Assembly (NCBI GenBank): GCA_905182985.1
Contig: CAJJDN010000175.1
Location: 27,311-91,310, forward strand
Direction: 5' to 3'
Origin: Paramecium sonneborni
Lineage: Eukaryota > Ciliophora > Oligohymenophorea > Peniculida > Parameciidae
Length of the DNA stretch: 64,000 nt
Both the position numbers and the translations under genes were made by a program. The notes under the pieces were generated by a model. The model was not told the origin of the DNA, ran no database searches, and saw only the letters and a program-made list of their open reading frames with translations. Each line of letters begins with the position of its first letter. The stretch's first letter is position 1. Of the stretch, positions 24,601 through 39,120 are shown one piece after another.

Positions 24601-27600
24601 ACATATTCTCAACAATTTGTGGAAATATTGAATATGGAGCAGAATTATTTTTACATTTCTATAATTTAAATTTTGATACTAGATTTTCATTTTGGATTGA
24701 TTCTGGAATTAGAATAATTGGACATTCCATTCATGACACTCCATACGCAATTTAAGTTGTATCAGAGAGAGAGATAATTATAGTTTATTAAATTATGAAT
24801 TCGGAGAATGATGTCTATTTAAGATTCTTAAAATTATGGAAACATGATTTTGATAACACATTCTTTATATAGAATATTCAAACATTTGGAAATTACTATT
24901 AAAAATTATAAGATTTATAATTATCATTTGATCATTAATACTACTATATAACTTTTCAAAATTAAGTACAATTAGAAGATGGCTCAATTCAATTCTAAAA
25001 ATAAAAAATAACAACTGATACAAATTTATATCAGATAAACAATGAATAAACTTTAGATATAAACTAGTAGTTATTAATTTTATCAAATTAAAATAAATTA
25101 GAGGTTTCTAATAATAATTTTTAGATCAATTTTATAATAAGACATGGTAATAAATAACTTTTTTAGCATACAATAAACTCTGAATCGTCATCAATTGAAC
25201 AACTAGATGTTGCTGCAACTGAATAAGGATTTTATATTGTTTGGATACAGTTATAATCTGTAATTCTAGTAAATCAACATGAAAATGAAAATGGTGAAAT
25301 TTGGGAAGAATATTTTGAATTACCTCCAAAAAGATAAATAAAAGCTTAAGGATTTTATAACAATGGAACTCAAATAACTGATATTTAGGATTTAATATAA
25401 TCAAGTAATATGCCAAACAAAATATTTGTTTAATCTGTAAGGAATAATTAATTATTTGTGATTTGGTAGGATTAAGATGAAACAGGATAAAAATTACTTG
25501 CTACAAGATATAATAAGATGCTTTAGTTATTATCTTTGAATACTGTTTTATGTTAGACTCATTGTGATTTTTGTTAAACATCAAATAGTTGTGCTAAATG
25601 TTCTTAAGGTTACTATTATAATACTGAATAATCGTAATGTTAATTAATTTGTCCATCAAATTGTTAAGTTTGTTCGCTTAAAGATACTTGTGATATTTGT
25701 CAACCCAATTATTATTTAATAAATGATTAATGCATATATGATATTGAGAAATAGTCAGAAAGAGTTCTGGCTAATGTTGAAGATTCGACAATTACAAGAG
25801 TATCAATGAGTACATTCTCAGATAATGGATTTGTTGTAGTTTGGAATGATAATCAAAATGGAAAATAAACTTTATTTATGTAGCTTTTTAATAATTTCAA
25901 AGAAGAAGAAGGACTATTTCCGTTGAGTGGAGATAATGATAGATTATATGCTTAAGTAGAAGTCTTAGATGGAGATCTAATTGCTTTGGCTTGGTTTGAA
26001 GGACAATGTTCAGATACTTGTAGACTTTAATTATAAATATTTGATAGATTTGGAACTATTTAAACTAATGAATTTACTATTGCATTTGTGACATTACCAC
26101 CTTTAGGAAAATAATCTCCTGTTGTAATTAAAAGATATGATAGAACATTAATAATTGCATTCATTACTTATGAACTTGGTAAAACTGTTGGTTATTCTAC
26201 TATATATGAATAAGACACTCAAACAGTACAAGGCAATTAATTAATTGATCAAGACAATAATGTTGATAACTTACAAATCATATCAAAGAATGGTTATTAT
26301 CATGGTATTTTGTATGTGAGAAATAATAATGAATTGATACTTCAAAATTCATTTACAGTAGAATGTTGGGCTTATTATTATTGGGGAGTATATGGTTGTG
26401 GATATAATTAAATTTTATCAATACTTTCATCAGAAAACAGAATTCAATAGACTTCTGTTGTAATGAGATTAGACAACTATTTCATCATAACATGGGTTGA
26501 AAAGACAAATAAAAATGGATTCTTAATAGATAAAACTTATTTTACTCGTTGTTGGCATGCTGGATGTGAAAACAAAAAAGAATTAATAACTAATACATTT
26601 GATGAAACCTATTTACCTTAGTTAGTTGGATAATATGGGTAATTTGGTTAATATAGATATTCAATTATATATGGAACTCAAGACTATTTATCTCACATCA
26701 GATAAATGATAAAATTATAATCATTTTTCGATTATGAATCAGTTGAAAGAACAATTTAAATTAGCATTTAATCTCAAATAATAAAACAATTAGTAACATT
26801 CGAATTTGCAAACGGTGATGTATTTATTCTTACTGTTGGATAAACAGGTGAATCAACTAATCAAATTTTAATGAATATAGTTAATTTATTTGGTGATTAA
26901 TAAAAGTTAATTGGTCATCCTAATTGTTAGTAACATTGTTAAAGATGTGATGCCAGTTTAACATGTTTTAATTGCAATATTGGTTACAATTTAATTGATG
27001 GTCAATGTCAAAGATAATGTGATAAAAATTGTCGCATTTGTGATCCTTATTGGGATATCAATTTATTGTAATGTTATGAATGTGAATTTGGATATTAATT
27101 AAACAATTTCTAACAATGTTTGCCAACTGATACTAGTATTATTTAATCATTAATTAATACTTATTAAAGTGGTAACTAATATGGATAAAGAGTTGCTACA
27201 TTAAGTAATTATCAATCTATTGTTGTTTGGAATAGTGAAAATCAAGACAAAAATGGAAAATCAATCTATATGCAATTATATGACTAATAAATGAGTAAGA
27301 TTGGAAGTGAAACACTTGTTACTAAAGATAACATTGGTATACAAGAAGAGCCAGATATTGTAGCACTACCAAATAATTAGTTTATAATAATTTGGAAAGA
27401 TAATCATTCAAATACAGGAAGAAGAATTCTAATGTAGAGATTCACATTAGCATTAGAAAGAGTTGGTGATGAAATTGTTGTTTATGATTCTTTAACTGAT
27501 ATTGTTACAACAGATTAATAAAAAATAAATTATGTAGAAGCACATCATTAAATTGTGATTACAGAAAGAGGCTAAATATCAATTTTATTATTTTTATAAT

Positions 27601-30600
27601 AATCAAGTAACATCTTTGACATTAAACTAAAACAATATAATACTGATTATTAAGAAATCACATCAAAATTAATTGGTCAAACTCTATCTTAAGAATAAAC
27701 CTCAATTTCTACTATAAATACTTTATTGCTTTTAACATGGAAATCTAAAGAAGGAATAAGAGTGATCTTTGTAAATGAATATGGGTCAAGTGTAAATGGA
27801 TTGTTAATCCAAAGTACTTCTTCACATAGTTATCCATCAATAATAGCAATATCTGAAAATGAAATTTTAATTAGTTGTGTAGGTACTAAATACAATTAAT
27901 TATTAATTTATAAATAAAACTTAGAATTAACATTAAATGAAAACCCAAAAGTTATTTAATTAGATTACTAAATTTAGGATGTAAATTTATTGAGGATTAA
28001 TTCTGGCTATGTCATAGCATTTAAGCAAAAAAAATAAACCCCTCAATATTAAAGTGATTTGATTAATTTATTAATATTTGATAACAACGATAATTAGATA
28101 CAATCAAATAGTATACAAGTTAATGATTATTATGGATTAATTAGAGATATCAGGATGGCTAGTTTATCAAATGATGAATTCATAATTACATGGACCTAAA
28201 TAATCAATAACATTAATGGAGGACCAATAAATGAAAGAAATATTTAAGATTAAAGTGGAAATGGAGTTTATGTTAAGAGATTTAATATGGCAGGCTAAGT
28301 TTAATCTATTGAAAACATAGTTTGTTAAAGTTATTGTAAATAATGCAGTAAATCAAACTTATGTGAAGCATGTAGTGATGGTTATTAATTTGATGAATAG
28401 AAATTAATTTGTTTACCAATATGCTAATCAAATTGTAATTACTGCACCAAATTCTTGGGATAATATAAGAGTTATTGTTAGTCTTGTAAAGAAGGTTTCA
28501 TTATTAATGAATTAGGAGATTGTGTTAAATAACAAGAATAAAAAGTTTCATAGCTTTATTAATTTGATGGAGGAGATTTTAGAGTATCTCAAATTTTGAC
28601 TTTATCAAATGGAAATATAGTGGTCATCTATTATATGAATTATGGAGATGTTATTTTTATTGATATTATTGATAATGCTGGTTAAGTTATTGTTTAAAGA
28701 AAATAGTTAGAGGGTTCTTGTTGTAAAAGATTAACAAAAGCAACTGCTTTAACTAATGGCAATTTTGCTGTTGTTTAAAGATCATTTGAAATGTATTATG
28801 ATGGGGGATTTTAATTATTTATTTTTGATTCTGAAGGAAGGATTATAAAATCAGATTTATTGTTTTATCCTAATTATTGGGGATATCCTGAGTTTTGGAG
28901 AAATCAAAATTTATTATAGATCAACTCTTTGTCTGATGGAGGATTTGTTTTGTTATTTGTTACTAATAGTAATTAAGCTGCACCTTTATATAATCCATAA
29001 TTGCATCTAAGAATTTATAGTAAAGAATATTATCTTGTTAGAAGTGATATCATCATTTAAACCTATTTCAATAGAGGTGACAATTATTATTATTATTGGG
29101 ATTATTGGTATTATTATTAATATTACAGCAATGCATAAAGTTAAGCAATAACTGTATTAGAAAGTGTGAACTCAATTATTATTTCTTTTGGCACTCATCT
29201 TTATAATAATTGGGATGAGAATAAAAATAATATTTAGATGTTTGTTTATAGCAAAGAAGGTTAATTCATATTAAATAAGCAAATAGATATACCTAATAAT
29301 GATTGGTGGATTGCTGGATATACTCCTAGATTCTTTTTATTTGAAATTGAATTAAACAAGTTCTTGTTAATTTATTTTAATAATAGATAAGTATTTGGAT
29401 AATATTATGATGAGAAGTTCAATCTTTAAGTTGAGAAATCTATAAATTTAGAATCTTCCAATTATAATCATTGTTATGGATGTTGTATAGGATGTTGGGA
29501 TTATATTAGTAGTCAAGTTGCTTTAATTAAAAACGTTATTGTCATAACCAATAAACCTAATCCCATTGAACTTTACATTTCCTCTTATAATTTGAATTTC
29601 AATGCAATAACTTCCCCATTTAAAGTATCAAATGATAAATTTGATTATGGGGATTACTATAGACATTCACATCATTTAATTAACTATTAGCTTGAGACTT
29701 TATTATTAGCATAAACATTTTATTATTAAGGAAATAGATACATGATGTTAGATAAGTTTGATAAAAATTGTAATAAAATTAAATAATGGACTGGATGTGA
29801 TGATTAATGTTTGGAATGTGCAGAAAATAATAAACAATGTCTGACATGTAAGAATGGTTATTTTGTTGATGAAAATAGAAAATGCAAACAAAATTGTGAT
29901 ATTTAATCTTGTCTGTATTGTGAAAATATTGGTTCATAAGCCCAATTTTGTCGTGTATGTTAAGATGGTTATTAATTAAAAGATAATATTGAATGTGTAT
30001 AAATAGACAATTCAAGAATTAAAGAAACAAAACTTTCATCAAGTGGTCATGCTGCATAGAATACTCCTAGAATTAAAGCACTTTAAGATGGTAGAATACT
30101 ATTGGTTAGTTTAAGTTAAAATTATAGAATATTGGGATAGTTTTACAATTCAATAGGAGAAGCAGTAGGAGATTAAATAGTATTATTGGAAGAAGATGGA
30201 ATCAATCATTTTGATTTTGCAGTTTCACCTAATTAAGATTAAATTGTAATAGCATGGGTGAGTAATACATAACTCAATGCAAAAGCTCTTAAATTTAATA
30301 TCGATCTGCAAACAGAAAACAATTAATAAATAATAATTGTTGATTATATTCATTAATATGGAATCTAATAAATTACAGTAGAATATTTATAGAATAATTC
30401 TTTTGTTTGTGTTTTATTTGGAGATTATAGGAGTTGGATAAGAACAATAAATGAATTTAATGAACCATAAAATATTTAATAATTTTACTAAAATTATTAT
30501 ACATAATGTGATTACTGGGGAAACTGTTATTATTGTGATCTATATTCATGTTACTATTGTGGTTGGTATTAATGTTATGGAAATCCATACTATTACTATT

Positions 30601-33600
30601 ACGGATATTATGGATATTGGTATCGTCCAGATATCTAACAGCGTTACATAGATTATTTCACTGCAAGTTATGAAAGAGAACCAAGTGTATTGATCACTCA
30701 AAATTATATTGTGGTAGCTTCTGCTGACTTTACTAGTATATAATTAGCAACATTTGATTTAAATGGAAATTTATTGTTTTAGAACAATCTTCAGTATTAA
30801 AATTTGTATATGTATGCAGCCGCTTATTAACCATCAATCGCATAATTAGAGAATGGTAAGATTGTAATAGCATGGAAAGATATTTTAATATAATACAATA
30901 ATCTTCATGAATAATAAGTTGAATCTTACAAATAAACAGTGATTGCATATACTATTACAGATGAATCATTCCAAAATATATAAATAAAATATATTGGAAT
31001 GGATTATGTATAAGAGGAAAGACCAGACGTTGCTGCAATTTCTAATGGTTTTGCTATTTCATGGTCTGGAAGAAGTGAAAGAAATAATTAAAATATAGAT
31101 CTAAGAATAGCTTACTTTGATCTTTATGGAAATCTGTAAACTGGATTCATTCCTGTAAGTTCCATTTGTAGTAGACCAATCAATTCTTAAATTTCAAAAC
31201 TTAATGATGGATCTGTATTTGTATCTTGGTATCAAGATAATGATATTTATGTTTAAAAATTAGATAGGAATGGAGTATTGTATCCCTTACCATAACCAAT
31301 TAGTTGTCCTTAATATTGTAATAAATGCAATAAAGATTTTTGTTTAGAATGTTTCATAGGATATGAATTAAATAGTTCATAGCAATGTCAATTAATAATA
31401 ATAGAACCTTAATGTTGGGCAGAAAATTGTTAAATTTGTGAATTTGGAGGTTAAAGATGTATGTTGTGTAAAGAAGGTTACTTCCTTGAAGAACAATTTA
31501 ATATCTGTTCCTAAATAGATAATGCTGCAAACAAAGAATATTTATTAGCAAAATCTAATGTCATTAACGACCATTCTACTGCTATAGTATAAGTAGATAA
31601 TGGAATAATAATACATTTATGGTTAGATGTCAAAGAGAATGAGTATGTCTTAAAAGGATCCACTTATAATCAATCTGGAAGCTAATTTATTGATAAAAAA
31701 GAAGTATAAGTTTTACCAAAAGATGTCTACATGTAAGTGAAATCATAAAACTCAAATATTATTGTCCTCATTTACAATCAAGAAATAAGTAGCATATATA
31801 TATTAAATTCAAATTTGGAAGTTGTCAATCCAAAAGTAGATATTTAAGATATCATAAAACAAGAATTCAGCATTTCATTTGAATGGTGGAATTAGAAATT
31901 AAATAATTACAATTATGGTTTTGTTATTGAAATTACTGGTATTAAATAGTAAATCATAAATTAATTTTCTCTAAATCCTGAAATTAAAAGATGTACAGTA
32001 ACAAAGATCTTTGTATTTGATTTCAGCGTATAATTAACAACCTAACCATTTGGATTTTATATGGATGGATAACCATCAACTGGAATAGTAGATCAAGACA
32101 ATTAATGCAAGATTTCATAAGTTCATGATGTACTTTATGATAATAAAATCTATGTTTTAGTTTCTAGAAGTGATTTAAATAGGTAGAAAATTTAAGCTTA
32201 TGATTATAATGGAGAAAAAATTAGAGAGAGTTTTATTGATTAATGGAATTGGTATGGCTGGGATTGGTGGTATTATTAAGCTTAATTAAAATTATATAGA
32301 TTAAATGAATTTTAGATATTAATAGTTGGTAGGGAAGGAAAAGGAATAAAAATAAACAGTGAAAACTTCTTAGATGAAGGAATAGCTGACTATTATTACA
32401 ATTTCTATTACTATTGTATAGATCAAGAATTTTTTAAGATCTCATCTGATGAACATTTATAATTAGTCTAACAGGAATTTGGATTAGTTAGTAGATGGAT
32501 GTATTCAGTAAATCCCTATTATTATTTTGGAAACTAAAGATTTGTATCTAGATCAGCAGTGAAACAATAATCATTTAATGTTTTAAGACTATAAAATGGA
32601 TAATAATTATTTAGTTGGATAGAGGCAGCAAATAATTAAAATAAAGGTTCTATTATGATAGTAAGATTAAATCAGAATAGAGAGTTAGATTCTTTTTAGA
32701 ATTACTAATGTTTATCAAACTGTAATAAATGTTCAAATGATTATACTTGTGAGTTTTGTAATGATCATTATGAAAATATCAACAATGTTGAATGTAGAGT
32801 AATATGTCCATCTTTATGTGAAATATGCTATGAGCCAACAACTTGTTAAGTTTGTTAAGAGAATGCATATTTAAATGATAATGGTTAATGTTATGTACCT
32901 GAAACACCATAAATAGAAATATCAATACCAATAAAGAGATCAGATGATTAGTTAAATCCAAGAGTAGCTTCCTTTATTGATGGTAGCTTTGTTATTGTAT
33001 GGTAATCTGAAAATCAAGATGGCGATGGTTATGGTATATATGTTTAGAAATTCAATTCATAAATAGAAAAAATAGGTGATGAAATTAGAGTCAATGTTAA
33101 TATTCTTAATAATCAATATTATCCTGATATAACAATTCTTGAAAATCAAAATGTTATTATTGTATGGGCTGATGGCAATATTGAAACATAAGCAACTCTA
33201 TATTATTAGAGATTTAGTTAAGACTTATAAAGAATTGGAACTCCTGTAATTATCGATAACATAAAAGTGTAATATATTTAATAATATGATACTCCTTTTG
33301 TTGTTCAAAGTTTACCATTAAATAAATTTGTGATTTGTTGGATAAATAGTGTAGATTGGATGTCAAATCTATATGTTAGTTTAATAGATTCTAATGGAGT
33401 TTAAGTAAATACATTCAGTTTAAATTATCCAGATTAAGTAAGAGAAGTTGTTATAGCATCTAATAGTCTTAACTTTGTTGTCATAACAAAATATAAATGT
33501 CAACTTAGAGCTATAGTTTTTAATCTTGATGGAAATCAATAATAATCTTCAGATTTATGGCCTGGATGTTCAACATCAGCAGGTATAACGGCTAATTCTT

Positions 33601-36600
33601 TAGGAGAATACATTGTTACTTATATAGAAGCAGGAAGTGTTGTAGTTCAATAATATAATAGTCAATTTGGTTTAATCAATACTACACCTAAATTAGATTA
33701 GGATGGAGGTTTTGATTCTGAGGCTGATAATCCAGACGTTATTACTCTAAATGGAGATAAAATAGTTGTAGTCTGGTAAAATAATGATAGATGGGCAACA
33801 CCAAGATCAAGAAAGTTAAAAATGTAAATACTTGATAATGCTGGAGTAACAATTTCAGATGTTAAAGAAGTAAATTTATTAACAACATATGCTTAATTAC
33901 CATAACTTTCTTTATTGAATAATGATGAATTCATTGTTGTTTGGTAAGGAGTTCATTAAAAATCACTTATTGATTCAGAATATGGAATTTATCTTATGAG
34001 ATTCAATCATGATGGTATTAAAACAAATCCAAGTGTTCCAATATGTCCAGATAAATGTGAAAAATGTTAAGAATCTAAAACATGTTTCAAATGTCAACTT
34101 GATTATGAACTTGTTAATAATCAATGTAAACCAAAATGTCCGTAAAACTGTTCATTCTGTGATACATCTAATATTTGTGACATTTGTTAACCAGGATTTG
34201 AATTGAATACAGTTGGAAATTGTCTATATATTAATCCAGATCCACTTCCTGGAATTGTTCCATTCCCATAATCTCCTATTAGAGAATATCCTAGTTTCAA
34301 ATCTATTTAAAAATATGGAAGTACTTCTGTTTTAATTTATGGAGCATCTATTATTTAACGTGACTCTAAAAATTATTTAGATGTTAATTTGATTTTAATT
34401 AGTGAAATAGACAATTCAAATAGTAGTTTCAATTCAATGATAGAAATTGATGGAGAATGGTTAAACATTTATAATTCTGATATTCTAGTAGTGGATGATG
34501 AAATAATCATTTATTGGACTGAATAATCTTATAGTGTTAATAGAATACAATTAAAATAATTAAGATTAAATTCAAATCTTATATAATAAGGATTAGAAAC
34601 TATCGATTCATTTGATTTCAATTGGAATGAGCATATCAACAGAAAAGTTTATCTATTTTATTTCAATTCAAATTACTATATTTTCCATTCTGTCCTTAAT
34701 ATTTATGGTTAATATGAATTTTATGCACACATTATTGATAAACAAGGCCTTTTTGTAAAAGTTGCACTTTCAAAATTAGGTGACACATATAACATAATTT
34801 AAAGAAAGCAAATCTTAATAGTTAATAATGAATTTATAGTAGTAGATTACTAATTAGAGATAAGATGGTTTAAATTTGACTAAAATTTGTAATTATAAGG
34901 TAATTTTATTTCGACTCAATATTTCTAAGGAGGTGTTGATTATAGTTCAATAACAATAGAATATTTGCCAAACTAACAATATGTATGTGCTTGGAGATCA
35001 AGGGATCAATAATACACATAAATGAATTATATCTATTACAGATTTTTAACTTTAGACTTTTAATTTACTAGTGAGGAATAAAAAGTTATAGCTTCTAATA
35101 ATGTAATTTAGAACCCTTAGATAGTAGTAACAAATGAGAGGTTTTATATAATTTGGAATTAAGAATCAATTGTTTCTAGTATGATAAATTGCAAATAATA
35201 TGATTTATTTGGGAATTATATAAATGAAATCCAAAAATTAAATAGATTAGATAATAATGTATAATTCTACACAGGAACAAATATTAGTGATGATAATATA
35301 GTCATAATCTGGATTTCATATTCTTCGACAATATGGGAATATCAATACTATATTGCGAAAGTTGGTCCATCTGGTAGAATGCCAATTGGTGGTGGTGAGT
35401 CATTTATTTGTCCAACTGGATGTGAAAAATGTTAAAATGAATATTCTTGTGCTTAATGTCTTTCAGGCTATTTTTATGATTCTATAAAATACAAATGTTA
35501 TTTACCTTGTACAAACAACTGTAAAGATTGTTTATCCGAACTTGGTATTTGCAAGGTTTGTAATGAAGGATACAAATTAACAAATAATAATTGCGATTAA
35601 AATATTTGTTAATAAGGATGTTAACTTTGTGATGAACTGTAAAATTGCTTAAAATGTAATGCTGGTTTTGAAGCTCTTGATAAATATACATGCAAATATT
35701 ATTGTGATGTAAATTGTGAAGTTTGTGGTGAAGATAAATGTAATTAATGTAAAGAGTCTTATTATTGGAGTGACTAAGATAAACTATGTGTTGATATCAC
35801 AATTTACATTTATTAGACAACTAAAGATTAACCATTAAAGGCAGTATTTGAGAGTAAGGATTATGTACTTATGTGGTATGAAACTGGATCTAATGAAGGA
35901 ATTTATATCTAATTATATAGAAGTAATGGAAAACCAGTTGGTAGACCTACTAAAGTTAATGAAGAAGATCTTTTAGGAACAAGAAGATTGTTATAATAAA
36001 GTAATAATTTTGATGTTAGATTATTCGCTGATTTGACTGCTATTAAGAATGAATTAGTAGTTTTATGGGTTGATTAAACTTAAGGAGATCTAATGAAAGT
36101 TAAATTTAAGAAATTCGATAATAATAATAAATAACTATCTTCCACAATTACCATAAGTGAATAACCTAAATAAAATTTAACTAGCATGGCAGCACCATGT
36201 ATAATTAAACCAACAACTAATAATTAATTTGTTATTGGATGGTTTAATAAATAGGAAGAGAATTTGAAATAAACAGCAACAATGTTCATTTAATCTTTTA
36301 ACACTTAATTAATACCTATTGGTACAAAATCTGCTTTTTAGAATGCTGATTTCACAAAAATCCCATTAATTTAAGCCTCTGAAAATGGAGATGTCTATAT
36401 CACTTATACAAGTCAAGGATATACTTATTTGGCTTAGATGTCTTAAGATGGAGAATAAAAAAATGATCCAATCATAGTATCCCATGTTTATTAAACTATC
36501 AAATCAACAAACTTAGATGATGGAAATATGGTATATGTATTTGAATCTTAAAGCACAAATGTATCACCTCCATAATTTGTATTATCTTATGAAATTGTAA

Positions 36601-37571
36601 AATAGGATAAGAAAGAAAATTAACCTAGAGTTTTGACATAATAACAATATGGAGAATAACATCCAGATATAGTAGCAATTGCTGGTGGATTTGTTATTGC
36701 ATGGAGAAGTGTTGATAAATCATTCAAGTCTTAAGATATCTATTTCTAAATATTTGATAATTCTGGAGAAGCCAAATCATAACAAATAAAAGCTAAAAGA
36801 TATGGTTTACATCCATAAAGTCCAAGAATTCAAATACTAAATCAAGATGAATTAGTCATATCATGGACTGCAGAAAGTATAGGAGATTCAACCAAAAACT
36901 CTCTATTTTAGGACTCATTCAAATTATCTGTCGCTTTGAATAATAGTACAACTGAAGATTAAAATATAAATAAAATAGTATGTTCATCAAATTGTTTATA
37001 TTGTGAAACAAGTAACACATGTATAGCATGCTAAGATGGATATTATACAGTAAATAATTAATGTGTGATTGATTGTCCTCTTAATTGCTAATCATGTTCA
37101 ACACCATTAATTTGCAATGTCTGTGATGTTGGATATCAAAATACTACTGGTCATTAATGTGAATTTATTGGTTGCGACTAAGGATATAAATTAAATGATG
37201 ATAACGAATGTGTTCCTGAATGTTCTGAAAATTGTTTAGAATGTCAATCATTAACCTAATGTTTAGAATGCGACATCAACTATTATTTGAATAATGGAAA
37301 ATGTTAATCTATCCCAAATAACATAGAAACTTATGCTAAACAATCAGATAAATAAATGCCTTATTACTAGATTATAATCATTATAGTCTCTATCTTATTG
37401 TTCTTAGCTTGTCTATTCTATTCATATAAACTCTACTAAAAAAATCTACTCAAGAGAACAAACGGATAATAATTAGCAAATTAAGTGGAAGAAGGAATAC
37501 CATAAAATACCATTATCAATACCATGATTACGGCTAATAGGGAATAACCAGAAAATTTATAATTTGATTGA
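21633..37571 (+). CDS. Giant intronless surface protein, 5,312 aa: propeller-like blocks alternating with Cys-rich linkers
   Basis: ATG 21633 to TGA 37569-37571 is exactly 5,313 codons. I checked the frame at several points and saw no break. The N-terminus MKTIIISLILVVSIVSS is a signal peptide. Eleven Cys-rich clusters (CxxC..C..C furin/EGF-like, e.g. CDLCENNNCSKCDAGYIL) lie at about 22851-23034, 24177-24362, 25551-25738, 26927-27123, 28323-28530, 29791-29998, 31304-31512, 32709-32893, 34043-34227, 35407-35792 and 36980-37310. Between them sit ~390-residue blocks rich in short strands of the type DGGFVVVWNDNQNG, as in propeller folds. One membrane span (QIIIIIVSILLFLACLFYSY, near 37365-37430) and a short basic/polar tail of about 45 residues follow. 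I infer a type I surface or matrix protein. Its ligand is unknown. Confidence 0.92.
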
Positions 37572-37896
37572 GTTTTATATTTGAAAAATAACAGTTTATC
37601 AATATTTTTTATTTAATTTTATTACAATCTAATTTTAATCATCCTATTATTATTACTATAAACATTATTTACTCAAAAAACTTTAATTTTTTTGAATCAG
37701 CTATTATAAATTTTTAAAGTAAAAATGTAATTATTAAAAAGCAAATTTATTTAATTAACAGAAATTCTGTATGAGACTTATAATTGTTTTTATATGGAAA
37801 CAAATAAAGATTATTTTACTCTGAAGAAATTGTTATTATTATTTGAATTCTTAGATTTTTATATAAATCATCCCAATTTTATTTGTTATTTAATAT
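37572..37896. other. Convergent 3' intergenic region
   Basis: 325 bp between the TGA of the giant gene and the duplicated ATPase 3' end on the other strand. Nothing recognised. Confidence 0.6.
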
Positions 37897-38977
37897 TAAT
37901 TCAAAATTCTATCTTCTTTTTTGAAGGAAGATATTTTTGTAATAAAGCCTAAGTAATAAATCCAAAAAAGGAGGCAATTACAACAACAGCTATCATTATC
38001 CAATTATATCCTTTAAAACTAAAAAATAATTAAAAAATGATACGCATTATTATTAACATTAATTAATTTAGCCCATTTTCCACCAGTTGGGAATATAGCT
38101 GAAACAAAAAATAAGATGAATCCTAATATCGTCCATAAGAGTAATAAATAGTTTCTATAATATCTTTATTTGAATGGATTTGAGATATAAAGATTGATTG
38201 CAAATGTCATAAAGAAGAACATTAAACTCATAAACATAACAGATTAAATATCTCCTGTTTTTTTTAATTCTTCAATTGGTTTTGGTATACAATTTGTAAT
38301 AGGTTCATTAAACTCACATGTATGTACATCTCTGACTGCTTATGATATAAAAAAATTAATTATTAATCTAATAATGAATATATTATAATACCCAGCTGAT
38401 CCCCAAATTAAATTGTTATGAATTTAAATTTAATTATAAATGGCAAATTAATCATCTAAAGGATTATATTTAGCTAAAGTATCAGATGGACCAGACAGAC
38501 ATAAAAATATCAGTAATGGAATGTTTGAAATAATACTTGTATAAGTGAATTAAAAATCTGCAAATGTTTCAGCTTCTAAAAATGTAAATAAAACAGCTAT
38601 GAATTTTAATGTATTAACGCTAATTTAATATTAGAAAACTTCAATAATGGTCATTGTAGCTGCTTTACCTTATAATAGTACCTTAACTACACAATCTAAT
38701 GAAGTAGATTTACTACTAAAAGGAGCTGTATATGATGCATCAGCTTCACTAAATGATATTCCTACTTAAGCTTATGAAATAGCTGACTAATAATATTTAA
38801 TGAAAAATAATTACACAATCATTTGCTCCATCTCCACACATTAAAACTTATCTTCCAAGACTTTAAATCATTTGAATTATAAGTTTCTTTTATTCTGGTT
38901 TTTATCTAGCAAAAACTTTTGTTTTTTTTATTATTTAAATTGCTAATTATCCAAATGATCCATCATCAATATCAATT
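37897..38977. repeat. 1,081-bp direct repeat of 39117-40197
   Basis: Offset 1,220 bp, about 99.6% identical by eye, and also present inverted at the window end (to 64000). The copies lie directly either side of the N gap. Confidence 0.95.
37901..38977 (-). pseudogene. 3' fragment of a P5-type ATPase gene (extra copy)
   Basis: Reads from IDIDDGSFGQ through GDGANDC to the stop at 37901-37903, with the same two introns as the full genes (38787-38814 and 38019-38043). It is cut at its 5' side by the N gap. Over 1,081 bp it differs from 39117-40197 at about four bases (for example 38418 G versus 39638 A). At all four it agrees with the reverse complement of gene C at the end of the window. It is therefore either the end of a further gene copy or a contig end that really belongs to the C locus. 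Confidence 0.85.
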
Positions 38978-39116
38978 NNNNNNNNNNNNNNNNNNNNNNN
39001 NNNNNNNNNNNNNNNNNNNNNNNNNNNNNNNNNNNNNNNNNNNNNNNNNNNNNNNNNNNNNNNNNNNNNNNNNNNNNNNNNNNNNNNNNNNNNNNNNNNN
39101 NNNNNNNNNNNNNNNN
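38978..39116. other. Assembly gap (139 N)
   Basis: Run of N between the two direct copies of the ATPase 3' end. Confidence 0.99.
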
Positions 39117-39120
39117 TAAT

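Noticed and set aside
21633..37571. Many separate small proteins in the giant-gene region
   Set aside because: Under the standard code the region is chopped by TAA/TAG; with these as Gln one exact 5,313-codon frame explains it.
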